NCBI RefSeq assembly: GCF_004310345.1
Contig: NZ_SISK01000003.1
Location: 186,001 to 250,000 of the forward strand
Length of the DNA: 64,000 nucleotides
Direction of reading: 5' to 3'
Source of the DNA: Paracoccus subflavus
GTDB lineage: Bacteria; Pseudomonadota; Alphaproteobacteria; Rhodobacterales; Rhodobacteraceae
Of this stretch, positions 1 through 9,076 are shown in pieces; within the stretch, counting starts at the first letter, position 1, and every line of letters starts with the position of its first letter. The notes under the pieces were generated by a model. It was not told where the DNA came from and did no database searches. It saw nothing but the letters and a program-made list of their open reading frames with translations. The position numbers and the translations under genes are program-made.

Positions 1-54
1 AAAATATAAATAATCCAGCAAAGTCTTGTCGAGCTGAGTGTGGTCTGCGGTCAT
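1..54 (-). CDS. 5' end of an unidentified gene (partial)
   Basis: The first 18 codons of a leftward gene run off the window edge (MTADHTQLDKTLLDYLYF). The start is supported by a strong ribosome binding site, AAAGGAG, a few bases upstream of the ATG at 54. It lies 62 bases downstream of the stop of the DedA/PAP2/LssY gene on the same strand, so the two could share a transcript. Eighteen residues are too few to recognise a family. Confidence 0.45.
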   Translation of the reverse strand, partial: MTADHTQLDKTLLDYLYF

Positions 55-116
55 GCCCGCTCCTTTTCTGGTTTTTTTGACGGCGCTGTTCTGCCCGGTC
101 GATGGCAGGCCCGCAG

Positions 117-2103
117 TCAGGCAGGGGGGGCCAGGATGACGGTCTGTCCGTCGCTGCGCCGACGCCGCAGTCCAGAAAGCCCGAGATCCGGAACCGCCGG
201 GGAGGAGACATCCTGCGCCGACGGAAAGACGAGGATCTTTCCGGTGCGGCGAATGATCTCGGTCTCGGCGCCGCCCAGAAGGACCGGGTTTGCGGTATCG
301 GGACCCGCAACCTGCATCGCGGACCGCCACAGTCGCAGGACGTCACGGCTTTGGCCATCCGGGGCCACGCGGATCATCGTGAGAACAGGCAGTTGGCCAT
401 CCTGCAGACGCGGAAGGACAGGCAGTTGGCTGTCCGGGACGGTCGGATCGAGATAGCGGGTCAGCACCCCGAGCGAGAAGTCGGTAGCCCGCACCCATCC
501 CGCCGCACCCGCCGCCGTTTCGAACCCTGAAATCGGCCCGGCCCATTGCAGCACGATCGCCTCTTCGGCTTCTCCTCCCAGGTCGATCCTTCGGGCGGGC
601 AGCGTCGCCCATCCGGTCGTCTGCCAGTCAACGCGGCTGAGGGTCTGGACGGGAACCGGAAGGGGGGCATACAGGGCAAGGGCCTGCGGAAGGGAACGGG
701 CGGAATGCCACGCGCCGAAGGCCAGGAACACCGCCAGCGACAGGCTGACGGTGACACCCGGGCGGGCCGCCTGCACGTCGGCGCGACGGAAGGCCAGCGC
801 GAAACACAGGGTGAGGCCGATCCCCAGAAGCAGGCCGCCTGCAACATCTGACGGCCAGTGCGCCGAGAGGTAGAGCCGCGACGCGACGATGGCCCCGACG
901 ATTCCGGCCAGCGCCAACGGGATGGCCCTGCGCCAGGGAGCGCCCAACCCGGTCCAGGCGAACCAGACAAGCAGGCCCATCAGAGTCGCGGCTCCGGTGG
1001 CGTGGCCGCTGGGAAAGCCGTAGACCTGCACGCCGTCGTAAAGGGCGGTCGGGCGAGGGATCGCCATGGCCCCCTTGAGCAGCGTGGCAAGGCCTGACGA
1101 AATCATCACGGTCACCGCGACGCCGATGGCGAGATGCAGTTGTCTGCGCCAGAGAAGCCAGACCACTGCCGCGGCTGTGGCGGCGATGATGACGGGTGCA
1201 TCGCCGAAACCGGTGATGAAGGCGACCAGCCGGTCACCCGGCTCGGTCCGCAGATGACCAAGCGCCAGACTGATCGAACGGTCGGCGGCCGCAAGCCCGC
1301 TCCGCTCGGCGACTTCCTGCGCCAGCGTCGCCATTGTGGCGGCGACGATGGTCAGCGGCACCCCCAACACGATGAGAGGTCTGAGATCATCGGACGGCGC
1401 AAGGACCGAGAGCGCGAGGACACTGGCACGACTGCCGGGATCTTCGCGCAGGCGCCCGACGATCCGGTGCCGCTGCGCGGCCAGCACGGGCACAACGCGT
1501 CTGAGCAGCAGACGGGTCAGCATCACGACAGCGACCACTGCGCCAAGCAGCACGGCGGCAAGAACGACGAGGCGCAGGCTGGCATGGCCCGCAAGCCCGA
1601 CGCCGAAACCGGCCGCTGCGCCCGGAAGGATATGCGCCGGGGCCCAGATCAGGGCGGAAACCACGTTCGCCGTGAAGAAGCGGGCCGGGGACATGCCGGA
1701 AACCCCTGCCATGACCGGGACGATGGCCCGGACACCGGGCGTGAACCGGGCGATCAGGATGCTCTTGCCGCCATGACGGGCAAAGAAACTGTTGCTTCTG
1801 GCAATGAGATCGGGGTGACTGCGCAGCGGCCATACCGTCAGGATGCCGTCGCGCCAGCGATTGCCGATCCAGAAGGACAGTCCGTCGCCTGCGATCGCCC
1901 CGAGTGTTGCGGCGGCAAGAACCGGCCAGAGGGCCAGATGCCCCAGTCCGACGGCTGCGCTCAACCCCAGAATGATCGCCGTCCGGAATAAAGGCACCGA
2001 TCACCACGATCGATTCCGATGCTGCAAGAACGAAAACCAACAGAACGGCAAGCCATTGGTGTTGTGAAAGAAATTGTGTCAGGGCGGTGATCGTCTGTGC
2101 CAA
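117..2103 (-). pseudogene. DedA / PAP2 phosphatase / LssY-type membrane protein, frameshifted near its N-terminus
   Basis: The long frame (117-1997, 626 residues) carries most of a DedA (SNARE-associated/VTT) domain at about residues 1-160. A PAP2 lipid phosphatase domain follows with all three signature motifs: KGAMAIPRP at 308-316, PSGH at 329-332 and SRLYLSAHWPSD at 373-384. An LssY-type C-terminal domain spans roughly 420-600. The missing DedA start lies upstream in another frame: a TTG at 2103 begins MAQTITALTQF and leads to IGAFIP. DedA proteins continue with Pro-Gly-Thr, and here the frame breaks at about 1985-1992, where CCGG runs straight into ACGGCG. Two bases appear lost, or one gained. 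Such fusions dephosphorylate or move membrane lipids. The mprF neighbour fits lipid remodelling. The break is a real mutation or a sequence error. Confidence 0.75.
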
Positions 2104-2667
2104 TGTCTCACGCTCTTCCGGATGGTGTCTGCGACCGGGTCGGGCGGAACCGGCCTGGCAGAGGCTTCACTTCGGGCCAATGCGCCGGGTGCACCCGGCA
2201 AAGGTCGCGGCCCTTGTTCCCGGCCACCCGCCGGAAGACCTGCGGAGCCGGCCGATGGATTGTCCGCAGCACCGGCACTGTCGAAACCAGACGATCCCCC
2301 AGGGCAACGAAGCCTTTTTTGGCGCGACCATGCGTGACCCTCCCCTACCCCGGGAACGAACAATCCGAGTCCGAGACGATAGCCGATCACGCCGTGGTTG
2401 GCCACGAGGCCCGGGCCGATGCGTGCCAGAAGATCGCCCCTTGCAGGGCCCGGCTCAAAAGCTGCCAGATGCGCCATCAGCCCTTGCGGGATCTGGATCA
2501 TGAAAGATGCAAGACGGCCGGACCCGCAAGAAAAAGCCGACAACGCCGCCGCGCCACAACCGCGAGAGAAGGCCCAATCGACATGTTCCTTCTCCAAGTT
2601 CCGCAGTTGTATCCGGTGCGGTAACTCTGATGGTAAGGCTCTGCAGCCAAGAAGGAAAGAATCAGAA
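2104..2667. other. Intergenic stretch between the broken DedA/PAP2 gene and mprF
   Basis: These 564 bases hold no intact gene. The leftward strand carries the suspected DUF502 remnant described separately. The only clear functional element is the mprF ribosome binding site (AAGGAAAG) just before 2668. Promoters for mprF and for the leftward genes must lie here, but none stands out by eye. Confidence 0.5.
2110..2570 (-). pseudogene. Probable decayed DUF502-family membrane protein
   Basis: Three leftward frames carry pieces that line up in order with DUF502 proteins. The first is an N-terminal piece RRRCRLFLAGPAVLHLS, where the family has RRYFLAGLAVLLPL. The middle piece reads GLMAHLAAFE and then GYRLGLGLFVPG. 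The last piece reads KKGFVALGDRLVSTVPVLRT and VFRRVAGNKGRDLCRV, where the family has G-x-G-E-R-L-V-x-R-x-P-V-V-R-x-I and VSNKGR. No single frame stays open through all of them and no start with a ribosome binding site serves the whole. This is inference from remembered family patterns. If right, it is a second broken gene in the same membrane-lipid block. Confidence 0.4.
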
Positions 2668-5310
2668 ATGGCAACTGAAACCGCCGAGGCCCACGGCAAT
2701 GGCCACTCGGGCCTGCGGGCACGGTTTCGCGCCGCACTTCCCGTCTTGCTCGCCGCGGCCCTTTTTGCGCTCGGGCTCTACGCCCTGTATCGGCTGCTTG
2801 CGCCAGTGAACCTTGCCGATGTCACCGCCCAGATACGGACAACACCCTGGTCGACGATGGCACTGGCGCTGCTGGCGACGCTTTGCGGCTATCTTGCACT
2901 GACCGGCTACGACTGGTCGGCCCTGCGCTACATCGGCAAGCCGCTGCCGATGCCGGTGGTGCTGACCGGCGGGCTGATGGCCTATGCCTTCGGCAACACC
3001 ATCGGGCTGTCAGCCGTGTCGGGCGGGGCCGTGCGGTGGCGCGTCTATTCGGGCTTGGGACTGGACGGCTACGACGTCGCCGCGGTCTCGACCTTCGCGG
3101 CCGTGTCGTTCGGGGTGGCGGCGACCGTCGTCGGCCTCGGCGCGCTGGCCGTGCATCCCGGCGCGCTCGCCGCCATACTTCCGTTCTCGGCGCCTGCGAT
3201 CCGCCTTGGCGCGCTGGGGATCGTCGCCGCAATCGTTCTGCCCCTGGTCTGGGCCTCGGTGACGCAGGCGCGGGTCAGGATCCGCCGTTTCCAGGTGCAG
3301 GCCCCCAGCTTGTCGATCCTTTTCGGCCAGATCCTGTTCAGTCTGGCGGATATCGGGTTTTCGGCGCTGACGCTGTATGTCCTGCTGCCTGTCGGAGATA
3401 TCGGTTTCCTGACCTTTCTCGCGGTCTTCGCTGCGGCGACGATGGCGGGCATCCTGAGCCATGTGCCGGGCGGCATCGGCGTGTTCGAGACGGTCGTTAT
3501 CGCGGCCATGCCCGCAGGCGCCCCGGTCGATCAGGTGGCGGCGGCGTTGCTGCTGTACCGGCTGACCTACTACCTGGTGCCCTTCGTCCTCGCCCTGACG
3601 GCCCTGTCGCTCTACGAGGCCTGGCGCGTTGTCGGCGGCAGGATTCCCGGTGGCGCGGCAGGGCGTATGGTCACGGCGGTCGAGCCTGCCTTGCGGGCCG
3701 TGGCCCCCCTGGCGCCTTTCGTGCTTGCCGCCACGGTCTTCGGCGCCGGTCTCTGGATGAGCTTTGCAGCCCTGGTCCCGGCGACATCCGAATCCGCCGA
3801 GGTGGCCGAGGCGCTGTTCCCGCTGGCCTTCGTCGAAGGCTCGGCACTTCTGTCCAGTGCGCTCGGCGCGGCGCTGATCCTGATCGCCTACGGTCTGGTA
3901 CGACGCAACCGGGGCGCATACTGGATGGCCTGCACGGCAATGGCGGGTTCGGCTGTCGTCGCGCTCTTCCACGGGGTCGACATCGAACGCGCAGTGGCGC
4001 TTGGCATCCTTCTGCTGATCTTCCTGCCCTTCCGGCAGGAGTTCAATCGGCGGACCCGGCTCAGCCACGCGGCACTGACGCCGGCCTGGGCCGTTCTTGT
4101 GGTTTCGGTGATTGTCGCCTTCGGCTTCGTGCTGTTCTTCGCTCACAAGAGCACGCCTTATGCGAATGATCTCTGGTGGCAGTTCGCGGTGGACGAGCGC
4201 GCGCCACGCGCGCTTCGCGCCGGACTGCTTGCAAGCCTCGTCATCGGTCTTTCCACGCTTGTGCTGCTCTTGCGGGCTCCCCGATTCCGACCCGCCCCAC
4301 CCGACGCCGACAGCCTGGCGCAGGCGGCAGAGATTGCAGAAGCCGCTGACCATCCCGATGCGAACTTCGCGCTCACCGGAGACAAGTCGCTGATCTTTTC
4401 CGACGATGGGGCTGCCTTCGTGATGTTCGGCGTTGCGGGCCGAAGCTGGATCGCCTTCGGCGGCCCGATCGGCCCAGCCGATGCCGCCGGGGAAGCCGCG
4501 CTTGTCTTCGTCGAGGCGGCGCGGCGCGAAGGCGCGCGTCCCGCATTCTACGAGATCGGACACCAGGATGTGCCCTTGATGCTTGAGTTCGGCTTCTCGC
4601 TGTTCAAGATGGGCGAGGAAGCGGTCGTCGATCTTTCCGCCTTTTCGCTCGACGGGCCCGCCCGCAAGAAACTTCGTGCCGCGCACGCCCGCGCCAAGCG
4701 AGACGGCCTGACCCTCGAGATCTCGGCTCCGCCGCACAGCGCGGATCTGATGGACGAACTGAAGGGCATTTCAGATGCCTGGCTTGAGGAAAAACACGCG
4801 AAGGAGAAGAGCTTTTCGGTCGGACGTTTCACCCCGGACTGGCTGAACCGCTGGCCCATCGCCCTGATCCGCCATGGTGGCCGAACTGTCGCCTTTGCCA
4901 ACGTCCTGCGCACGGCACGCGGCGGCATCGCGACCATCGACCTGATGCGTCATGCCCCAGACGCACCCGCTGGTACGATGGAGTTTCTTTTTACCGAACT
5001 CATGCTGGCTCTCAAGGCCGAGGGTGTCAGCGCCTTCTCGCTCGGGATGGCCCCGCTTTCGGGCCTGGCCCCCGATCGTAGCCATCGGGTCTGGGACCGT
5101 TTCGGCGCGCTCATATACAAGCACGGAGGCAACTTCTATAATTTTCAGGGGCTTCGGGCATTCAAGGAAAAGTTTGATCCTGACTGGCGACCGCGCTATC
5201 TGGCGGTCCCCTCGGCTGCGGCGCCCTTTCTGACGCTGTCGGACGCGGCCCGACTGATTGGGGGCGGGTCTGCATCGCGCCCGTCTCGCCTTTCCGGCGA
5301 TGCCGGATAG
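2668..5310 (+). CDS. mprF: Phosphatidylglycerol lysyltransferase/flippase, MprF family
   Basis: This 880-residue integral membrane protein has the MprF plan: an N-terminal polytopic flippase half (about residues 25-560, many hydrophobic helices, including the conserved segment GILSHVPGGIGVFE) and a cytosolic C-terminal synthase half (about 580-870, DUF2156/GNAT-like). It transfers lysine or another amino acid from aminoacyl-tRNA to phosphatidylglycerol and flips the product, which lowers surface charge and gives resistance to cationic peptides and acid. Length is normal for the family. The ATG at 2668 is chosen because AAGGAAAG lies just before it and the protein then begins MATETAEAHG. An upstream in-frame start at 2398 would add about 90 residues that read like intergenic sequence. 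It is divergent from the broken lipid phosphatase gene. Confidence 0.88.
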   Translation: MATETAEAHGNGHSGLRARFRAALPVLLAAALFALGLYALYRLLAPVNLADVTAQIRTTPWSTMALALLATLCGYLALTGYDWSALRYIGKPLPMPVVLTGGLMAYAFGNTIGLSAVSGGAVRWRVYSGLGLDGYDVAAVSTFAAVSFGVAATVVGLGALAVHPGALAAILPFSAPAIRLGALGIVAAIVLPLVWASVTQARVRIRRFQVQAPSLSILFGQILFSLADIGFSALTLYVLLPVGDIGFLTFLAVFAAATMAGILSHVPGGIGVFETVVIAAMPAGAPVDQVAAALLLYRLTYYLVPFVLALTALSLYEAWRVVGGRIPGGAAGRMVTAVEPALRAVAPLAPFVLAATVFGAGLWMSFAALVPATSESAEVAEALFPLAFVEGSALLSSALGAALILIAYGLVRRNRGAYWMACTAMAGSAVVALFHGVDIERAVALGILLLIFLPFRQEFNRRTRLSHAALTPAWAVLVVSVIVAFGFVLFFAHKSTPYANDLWWQFAVDERAPRALRAGLLASLVIGLSTLVLLLRAPRFRPAPPDADSLAQAAEIAEAADHPDANFALTGDKSLIFSDDGAAFVMFGVAGRSWIAFGGPIGPADAAGEAALVFVEAARREGARPAFYEIGHQDVPLMLEFGFSLFKMGEEAVVDLSAFSLDGPARKKLRAAHARAKRDGLTLEISAPPHSADLMDELKGISDAWLEEKHAKEKSFSVGRFTPDWLNRWPIALIRHGGRTVAFANVLRTARGGIATIDLMRHAPDAPAGTMEFLFTELMLALKAEGVSAFSLGMAPLSGLAPDRSHRVWDRFGALIYKHGGNFYNFQGLRAFKEKFDPDWRPRYLAVPSAAAPFLTLSDAARLIGGGSASRPSRLSGDAG

Positions 5311-5651
5311 CCAGAAACCAGCCCTCAAAGCCGATTGACCCCGAGAGATACCGAAACCCCGAAAATATTGTCCCAAGGGTTCCACAGCAAAACCATGAAT
5401 TTGGAATTTTGAGGCGCTGCAGTCCGAAACGGACTGCCGGAAATACTGATTATTCTTCAGCGGCCTATAGATAAATCAAACACCCAATGGCAAGGATTGC
5501 CCAAGAACCGAACGCATAGCTGGTCCATGCGCGTGTATTCTAAACAAGATCAGGCAAGGTTCCATCTTGACGATGTCAAGCAGACCGGCTGCAATCAGGG
5601 AACGGAAAGGCCGTCTATCAGACGCCGCGAATCCCTGACGGAAAGACCATC
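5311..5651. other. Gene-free stretch after mprF
   Basis: These 341 bases contain no convincing gene. The first two thirds are more AT-rich than the genes on either side. A perfect 8-base inverted repeat with a 3-base loop sits at 5419-5437, and the last 25 bases hold the start region of the following gene. Nothing else is recognised. Confidence 0.5.
5419..5437. repeat. Perfect short hairpin GCAGTCCG-AAA-CGGACTGC
   Basis: The arms at 5419-5426 and 5430-5437 are perfectly complementary with an AAA loop. It lies 109 bases after the mprF stop. No T-run follows directly, so it is not a classical intrinsic terminator, but it could end mprF transcripts or stabilise the 3' end. An operator or recombination site is also possible. 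Confidence 0.35.
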
Positions 5652-6461
5652 ATGACCTGCACCTGCGGCCACGATCACGCCCCCCCTATTCGCCGCCAGG
5701 CGACCGGCAGCCCCGTCGACCTGCGCAGGCCGATGGTCGGATTGACGGGGCGTCTGGTCTGTTCGGACGTGGCGCAGGTGATGACGGCCCTGTCGCTTTT
5801 GCCCGATCACGCCCGGCTCAGTCGCGAGGAGCCGGGCTGCCTGCATTTCGATCTGTGGCAGGACAAGGACGATCCGTCGATCTGGCACCTGTCCGAACTG
5901 TTCGCCGATGCCGATGCCTTGGCCGCCCATGTCGCCCGCACCCGGAACAGCCCGTGGGGACAGGAAAGCACCGCGATCGGTCGCGACATCCAGCAGCATG
6001 AGGTGGCGCCGGTCATCCGTCCTGAGACACGCCACGATTCCGCGGCCCTGGATGCCCTGCTGCGCGACGCATTCGGCGGCGACGACGAAAGGCGCCTGCT
6101 TGATCGCCTGCGCGAGGATGGCGACCTGTCGCTGTCTCTGGTGGCGGATGCGGGGGGCGTTCTTGTGGGTCACGTCGCCATGTCGCCGCTGCAGGCCGAC
6201 GGTCCGGCCTATCTGATGGCCCCGGTGTCGGTCGCGAGCAAGGCGCAAAGACGCGGCATCGGAACAGCCCTTGTGCGTCATGCCCTGTCTTGGGCCGATC
6301 CGGCGGCGGTCGTGGTGGTGGGTCATCCCCGCTATTACACGGATCTGGGATTTCGTCCCAGCCAACTGGATTCCCCCTATGCCGGGCTGTCCTTGCAGAT
6401 GATCGGCGATCTGGCCCCGGGCAGTGCCATCCGGCCCGCAGCGGCCTTTATCGGCATTTGA
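5652..6461 (+). CDS. Fusion of an ABM (quinol monooxygenase-like) domain with a GNAT N-acetyltransferase
   Basis: The protein has 269 residues in two parts. Residues about 28-105 form an antibiotic-biosynthesis-monooxygenase (YgiN-type) ferredoxin-like domain; EEPGCLHFDLWQD and WHLSELFAD are typical. Residues about 118-269 form a YhbS-like GNAT acetyltransferase with the acetyl-CoA loop QRRGIGTALV and the late motif YYTDLGFRPS. The first residues, MTCTCGHDH, make a small Cys/His cluster that could bind metal. The fusion suggests that one protein both senses or oxidises a small molecule and acetylates something, but no substrate can be named. Only a weak ribosome binding site (GACGGAAAG) precedes the ATG. 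It lies 75 bases before pepF. Confidence 0.8.
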   Translation: MTCTCGHDHAPPIRRQATGSPVDLRRPMVGLTGRLVCSDVAQVMTALSLLPDHARLSREEPGCLHFDLWQDKDDPSIWHLSELFADADALAAHVARTRNSPWGQESTAIGRDIQQHEVAPVIRPETRHDSAALDALLRDAFGGDDERRLLDRLREDGDLSLSLVADAGGVLVGHVAMSPLQADGPAYLMAPVSVASKAQRRGIGTALVRHALSWADPAAVVVVGHPRYYTDLGFRPSQLDSPYAGLSLQMIGDLAPGSAIRPAAAFIGI

Positions 6462-6536
6462 CGCCAAAACGCCCCGCGCGGCCTTGCACGCCTGTTCCGG
6501 CCGGTTACATCTGGGACAGGCAGGAAAGGATTTCCC

Positions 6537-8354
6537 ATGGCAGGACTATCGACCCCTGATGCCGCCGAGGCGGTTTCGGGACATGATCTGGGCGCGCTTC
6601 CGGCATGGGATCTTACGGATCTGTATGCGGCGCCGGACGCAGCGGAACTGACGGCCGACATCGCAAGTCTGGAAACCGACGTGCAGCGGTTCGCCGCCCG
6701 TTATCAGGACAAGCTGGCCGACCTGTCCCCGGCCGAGATGCTTGCCTGCATCGAGACCTATCAGCGTATCGACATCATCGCCGGTCGCATCATGTCCTAT
6801 GCCGGCCTGCGCTATTACCAGAACACCACGGATGCCGCGCGGGCCAAGATGCTGGGCGACCTGCAGGGCCGGATCACCGACATCACCACGCCGCTGGTCT
6901 TTTTCAGCCTGGAATTCAACCGCATTCCCGACGCGACCTATGAGGCGGTCTTTGCCGCCGCCGATGGTCCCGCCCGCTACAAGCCGGTGTTCGACCGGAT
7001 GCGCGCCATGCGGCCGCACCAGTTGTCGGACGAGCTGGAACAGTTCCTGCACGACAATTCGGTCGTCGGTGCCGCCGCCTGGAACCGGCTGTTCGACGAA
7101 ACCACCGCGGCGCTGGAATTCCAGGTCGATGGCGAAACGCTGGGGCTGGAGGCCACGCTGAACCTGCTGACCGACCACGACCGCGCGCGGCGCGAGGCTG
7201 CGGCCCGCGCCCTGGCTGTCGTGTTCGACAGGAACGTCAAGCTGTTCGCCCGCATTCACAACACCCTCACCAAGGAAAAGGCCATCGAGGACAAGTGGCG
7301 CAAGATGCCCACGCCGCAGTATGGCCGCCACCTGTCGAACCATGTCGAACCCGAGGTGGTCGAGGCCCTGCGCAACGCCGTCACCGCCGCCTATCCGCGC
7401 CTGTCGCATCGGTATTATGCCCTGAAGGCCAAGTGGCTGGGGCTGGACAGGCTGCAGGTCTGGGACCGCAACGCGCCCCTGCCCACGGCCTCGGCCAGGG
7501 TGATCGGCTGGGACGAGGCGCGGGCCACGGTTCTGGACGCCTATGCCGGCTTTTCGCCGCGTCTGGCCGAACTGGCCGAACCCTTCTTCGACAGGGGCTG
7601 GATCGACGCCGCCGTGACGCCCGGCAAAGCGCCCGGCGCCTTTGCCCATCCGACCGTGACCACCGTTCATCCCTATGTGATGCTGAATTACAAGGGCAAG
7701 CCGCGCGACGTGATGACGCTGGCCCACGAGCTGGGTCACGGGGTCCATCAGCGCCTGGCGGCGGGACAGGGCGAACTGCTGTCATCGACCCCCCTGACCC
7801 TGGCCGAGACGGCATCGGTGTTCGGAGAGATGCTGACCTTTCGCGCGCTGCTGGCCAGAACCTCGGACCCCGAGCAGAAAAAGGCGCTGCTGGCCGGCAA
7901 GGTCGAGGATATGATCAACACGGTCGTCCGGCAGATCGCCTTCTATGATTTCGAATGCAAGCTGCATGCGGCCCGTGCCCAGGGCGAACTGACCCCCGAC
8001 GACATCAATGCATTGTGGATGTCGGTTCAGGCCGAAAGCCTTGGGCCGGTGTTCGAGTTCATGCCGGGATACGAGACCTTCTGGACCTATGTGCCGCATT
8101 TCGTGCATTCGCCTTTCTACGTCTATGCCTATGCCTTTGGCGACGGGCTGGTGAACGCGCTGTATGCGGCCTATGAGGGCGGGCTGCCGGATTTCGAGGG
8201 AAAGTATTTCGACCTGCTGGCAGCCGGGGGCTCCAAGCATCACAAGGACCTGCTGGCACCTTTCGGGCTGGATGCGTCCGATCCGGAGTTCTGGGACAAG
8301 GGTCTGTCGATGATCGAGGGCCTTATCGACGAATTGGAGACGCTGGATGGCTGA
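6537..8354 (+). CDS. pepF: M3 family oligoendopeptidase F
   Basis: This 605-residue cytoplasmic zinc metallopeptidase cleaves short peptides, roughly 6 to 20 residues long. The catalytic motif HELGH lies at residues 397-401, with the downstream glutamate in the segment TLAETASVFGEM. The start ATG at 6537 follows AGGAAAGGA at good spacing and gives the usual family length of about 600. The N-terminal half is the helical cap typical of M3B peptidases. No signal peptide is seen. It follows the ABM-GNAT gene on the same strand and precedes rbsD by 92 bases, so a loose operon is possible. Confidence 0.93.
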   Translation: MAGLSTPDAAEAVSGHDLGALPAWDLTDLYAAPDAAELTADIASLETDVQRFAARYQDKLADLSPAEMLACIETYQRIDIIAGRIMSYAGLRYYQNTTDAARAKMLGDLQGRITDITTPLVFFSLEFNRIPDATYEAVFAAADGPARYKPVFDRMRAMRPHQLSDELEQFLHDNSVVGAAAWNRLFDETTAALEFQVDGETLGLEATLNLLTDHDRARREAAARALAVVFDRNVKLFARIHNTLTKEKAIEDKWRKMPTPQYGRHLSNHVEPEVVEALRNAVTAAYPRLSHRYYALKAKWLGLDRLQVWDRNAPLPTASARVIGWDEARATVLDAYAGFSPRLAELAEPFFDRGWIDAAVTPGKAPGAFAHPTVTTVHPYVMLNYKGKPRDVMTLAHELGHGVHQRLAAGQGELLSSTPLTLAETASVFGEMLTFRALLARTSDPEQKKALLAGKVEDMINTVVRQIAFYDFECKLHAARAQGELTPDDINALWMSVQAESLGPVFEFMPGYETFWTYVPHFVHSPFYVYAYAFGDGLVNALYAAYEGGLPDFEGKYFDLLAAGGSKHHKDLLAPFGLDASDPEFWDKGLSMIEGLIDELETLDG

Positions 8355-8446
8355 GTCCCCCAGGCCCGCATCCGGACCAGAGGTGCGGACAGGGGGGTGC
8401 GCCCCATGATCCCCGGGCGAACCGAAATCCGCCCGGAGGCCGGGCG

Positions 8447-8830
8447 ATGAAACGGACCGCGCTGCTGCATTCCGAACTGTCGGGCGTGATCGCCGCAATG
8501 GGTCATGGCGATCTGCTGGTGATCGGGGACGCCGGGCTGCCGGTGCCGCCAAGGGTCCGCTGCATCGACCTGGCCGTCACGCGCGGCGTGCCTGCGTTTC
8601 TTGACGTCCTGGACGCGGTCCTGTCGGAACTGGTGGTGGAACGGTCGGCCTGGGCCGCCGAGGCGGGCCCGGCTGTGAATCAGGCCCTGCGGGCGCGCAA
8701 CCTGGGCGATTGTGGCCTCATGCCGCACGACGCCATCAAGGCGCTGACCCGCGACGCACGCGCGATTGTGCGGACCGGCGAATTCACCCCTTATGCCAAT
8801 GTGGCCCTGTGGTCGGGGGTGGCGTTCTGA
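8447..8830 (+). CDS. rbsD: D-ribose pyranase / fucose mutarotase family (RbsD/FucU)
   Basis: RbsD/FucU proteins interconvert the pyranose and furanose (or alpha and beta) forms of sugars. This 127-residue protein matches RbsD well: the N-terminal MKRTALLHSELSGVI, the catalytic-site segment MGHGDLLVIGDAGLPVP with His20, the middle GVPAFLDVLDAV, and the C-terminal TGEFTPYANVALWSGVAF that contributes the tyrosine and asparagine. It is close to the usual length of about 130-140. A GGAGG-type ribosome binding site precedes the ATG. No ribose ABC transporter or ribokinase lies nearby, so in this genome it is either a stand-alone mutarotase or serves a transporter elsewhere. Confidence 0.9.
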   Translation: MKRTALLHSELSGVIAAMGHGDLLVIGDAGLPVPPRVRCIDLAVTRGVPAFLDVLDAVLSELVVERSAWAAEAGPAVNQALRARNLGDCGLMPHDAIKALTRDARAIVRTGEFTPYANVALWSGVAF

Positions 8831-8891
8831 CGCGGCGGAACCGGCTGCCCCGGTTCGCGTTCGGTGGCAGATCAGCAAAAGGAGACGGGGA

Positions 8892-9035
8892 ATGCAAATG
8901 CACAGGATCACGATGGGTATCGGGGCGCTTTTGGCCATGCTGACCCTGGCCGGCTGCCAGACGACCCAGGGACTGGGGCAGGATATTTCCACCGCCGGCG
9001 AGGTGATCCAGCAGGAAGGCGCCGAGGCCATGTAG
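8892..9035 (+). CDS. Entericidin-like small lipoprotein
   Basis: This 47-residue protein has a hydrophobic signal segment (ITMGIGALLAMLTLAGC) ending in the lipobox LAGC with Cys at residue 23. A short mature part TTQGLGQDISTAGEVIQQEG follows, matching the entericidin EcnA/EcnB pattern. Such peptides are anchored in the outer or inner membrane. In enterobacteria they form a toxin/antidote pair, but single copies in alphaproteobacteria are common and of unknown role. The start at 8892 is preceded by AAAAGGAG at seven bases. A strong terminator follows the stop, so this is probably a monocistronic gene. Confidence 0.8.
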   Translation: MQMHRITMGIGALLAMLTLAGCQTTQGLGQDISTAGEVIQQEGAEAM

Positions 9036-9036
9036 A

Positions 9037-9076
9037 ACGGATCAGGGGCCGCCCGAACAGGCAGCCCCTGATCGTT
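9037..9076 (+). terminator. Intrinsic terminator after the entericidin-like gene
   Basis: The arms GATCAGGGGC (9040-9049) and GCCCCTGATC (9064-9073) are perfectly complementary and can extend outward (AACG with CGTT) with a one-base bulge. The loop is 14 bases. The segment GTTCCAGTTT follows. It begins directly after the stop codon. Confidence 0.75.
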
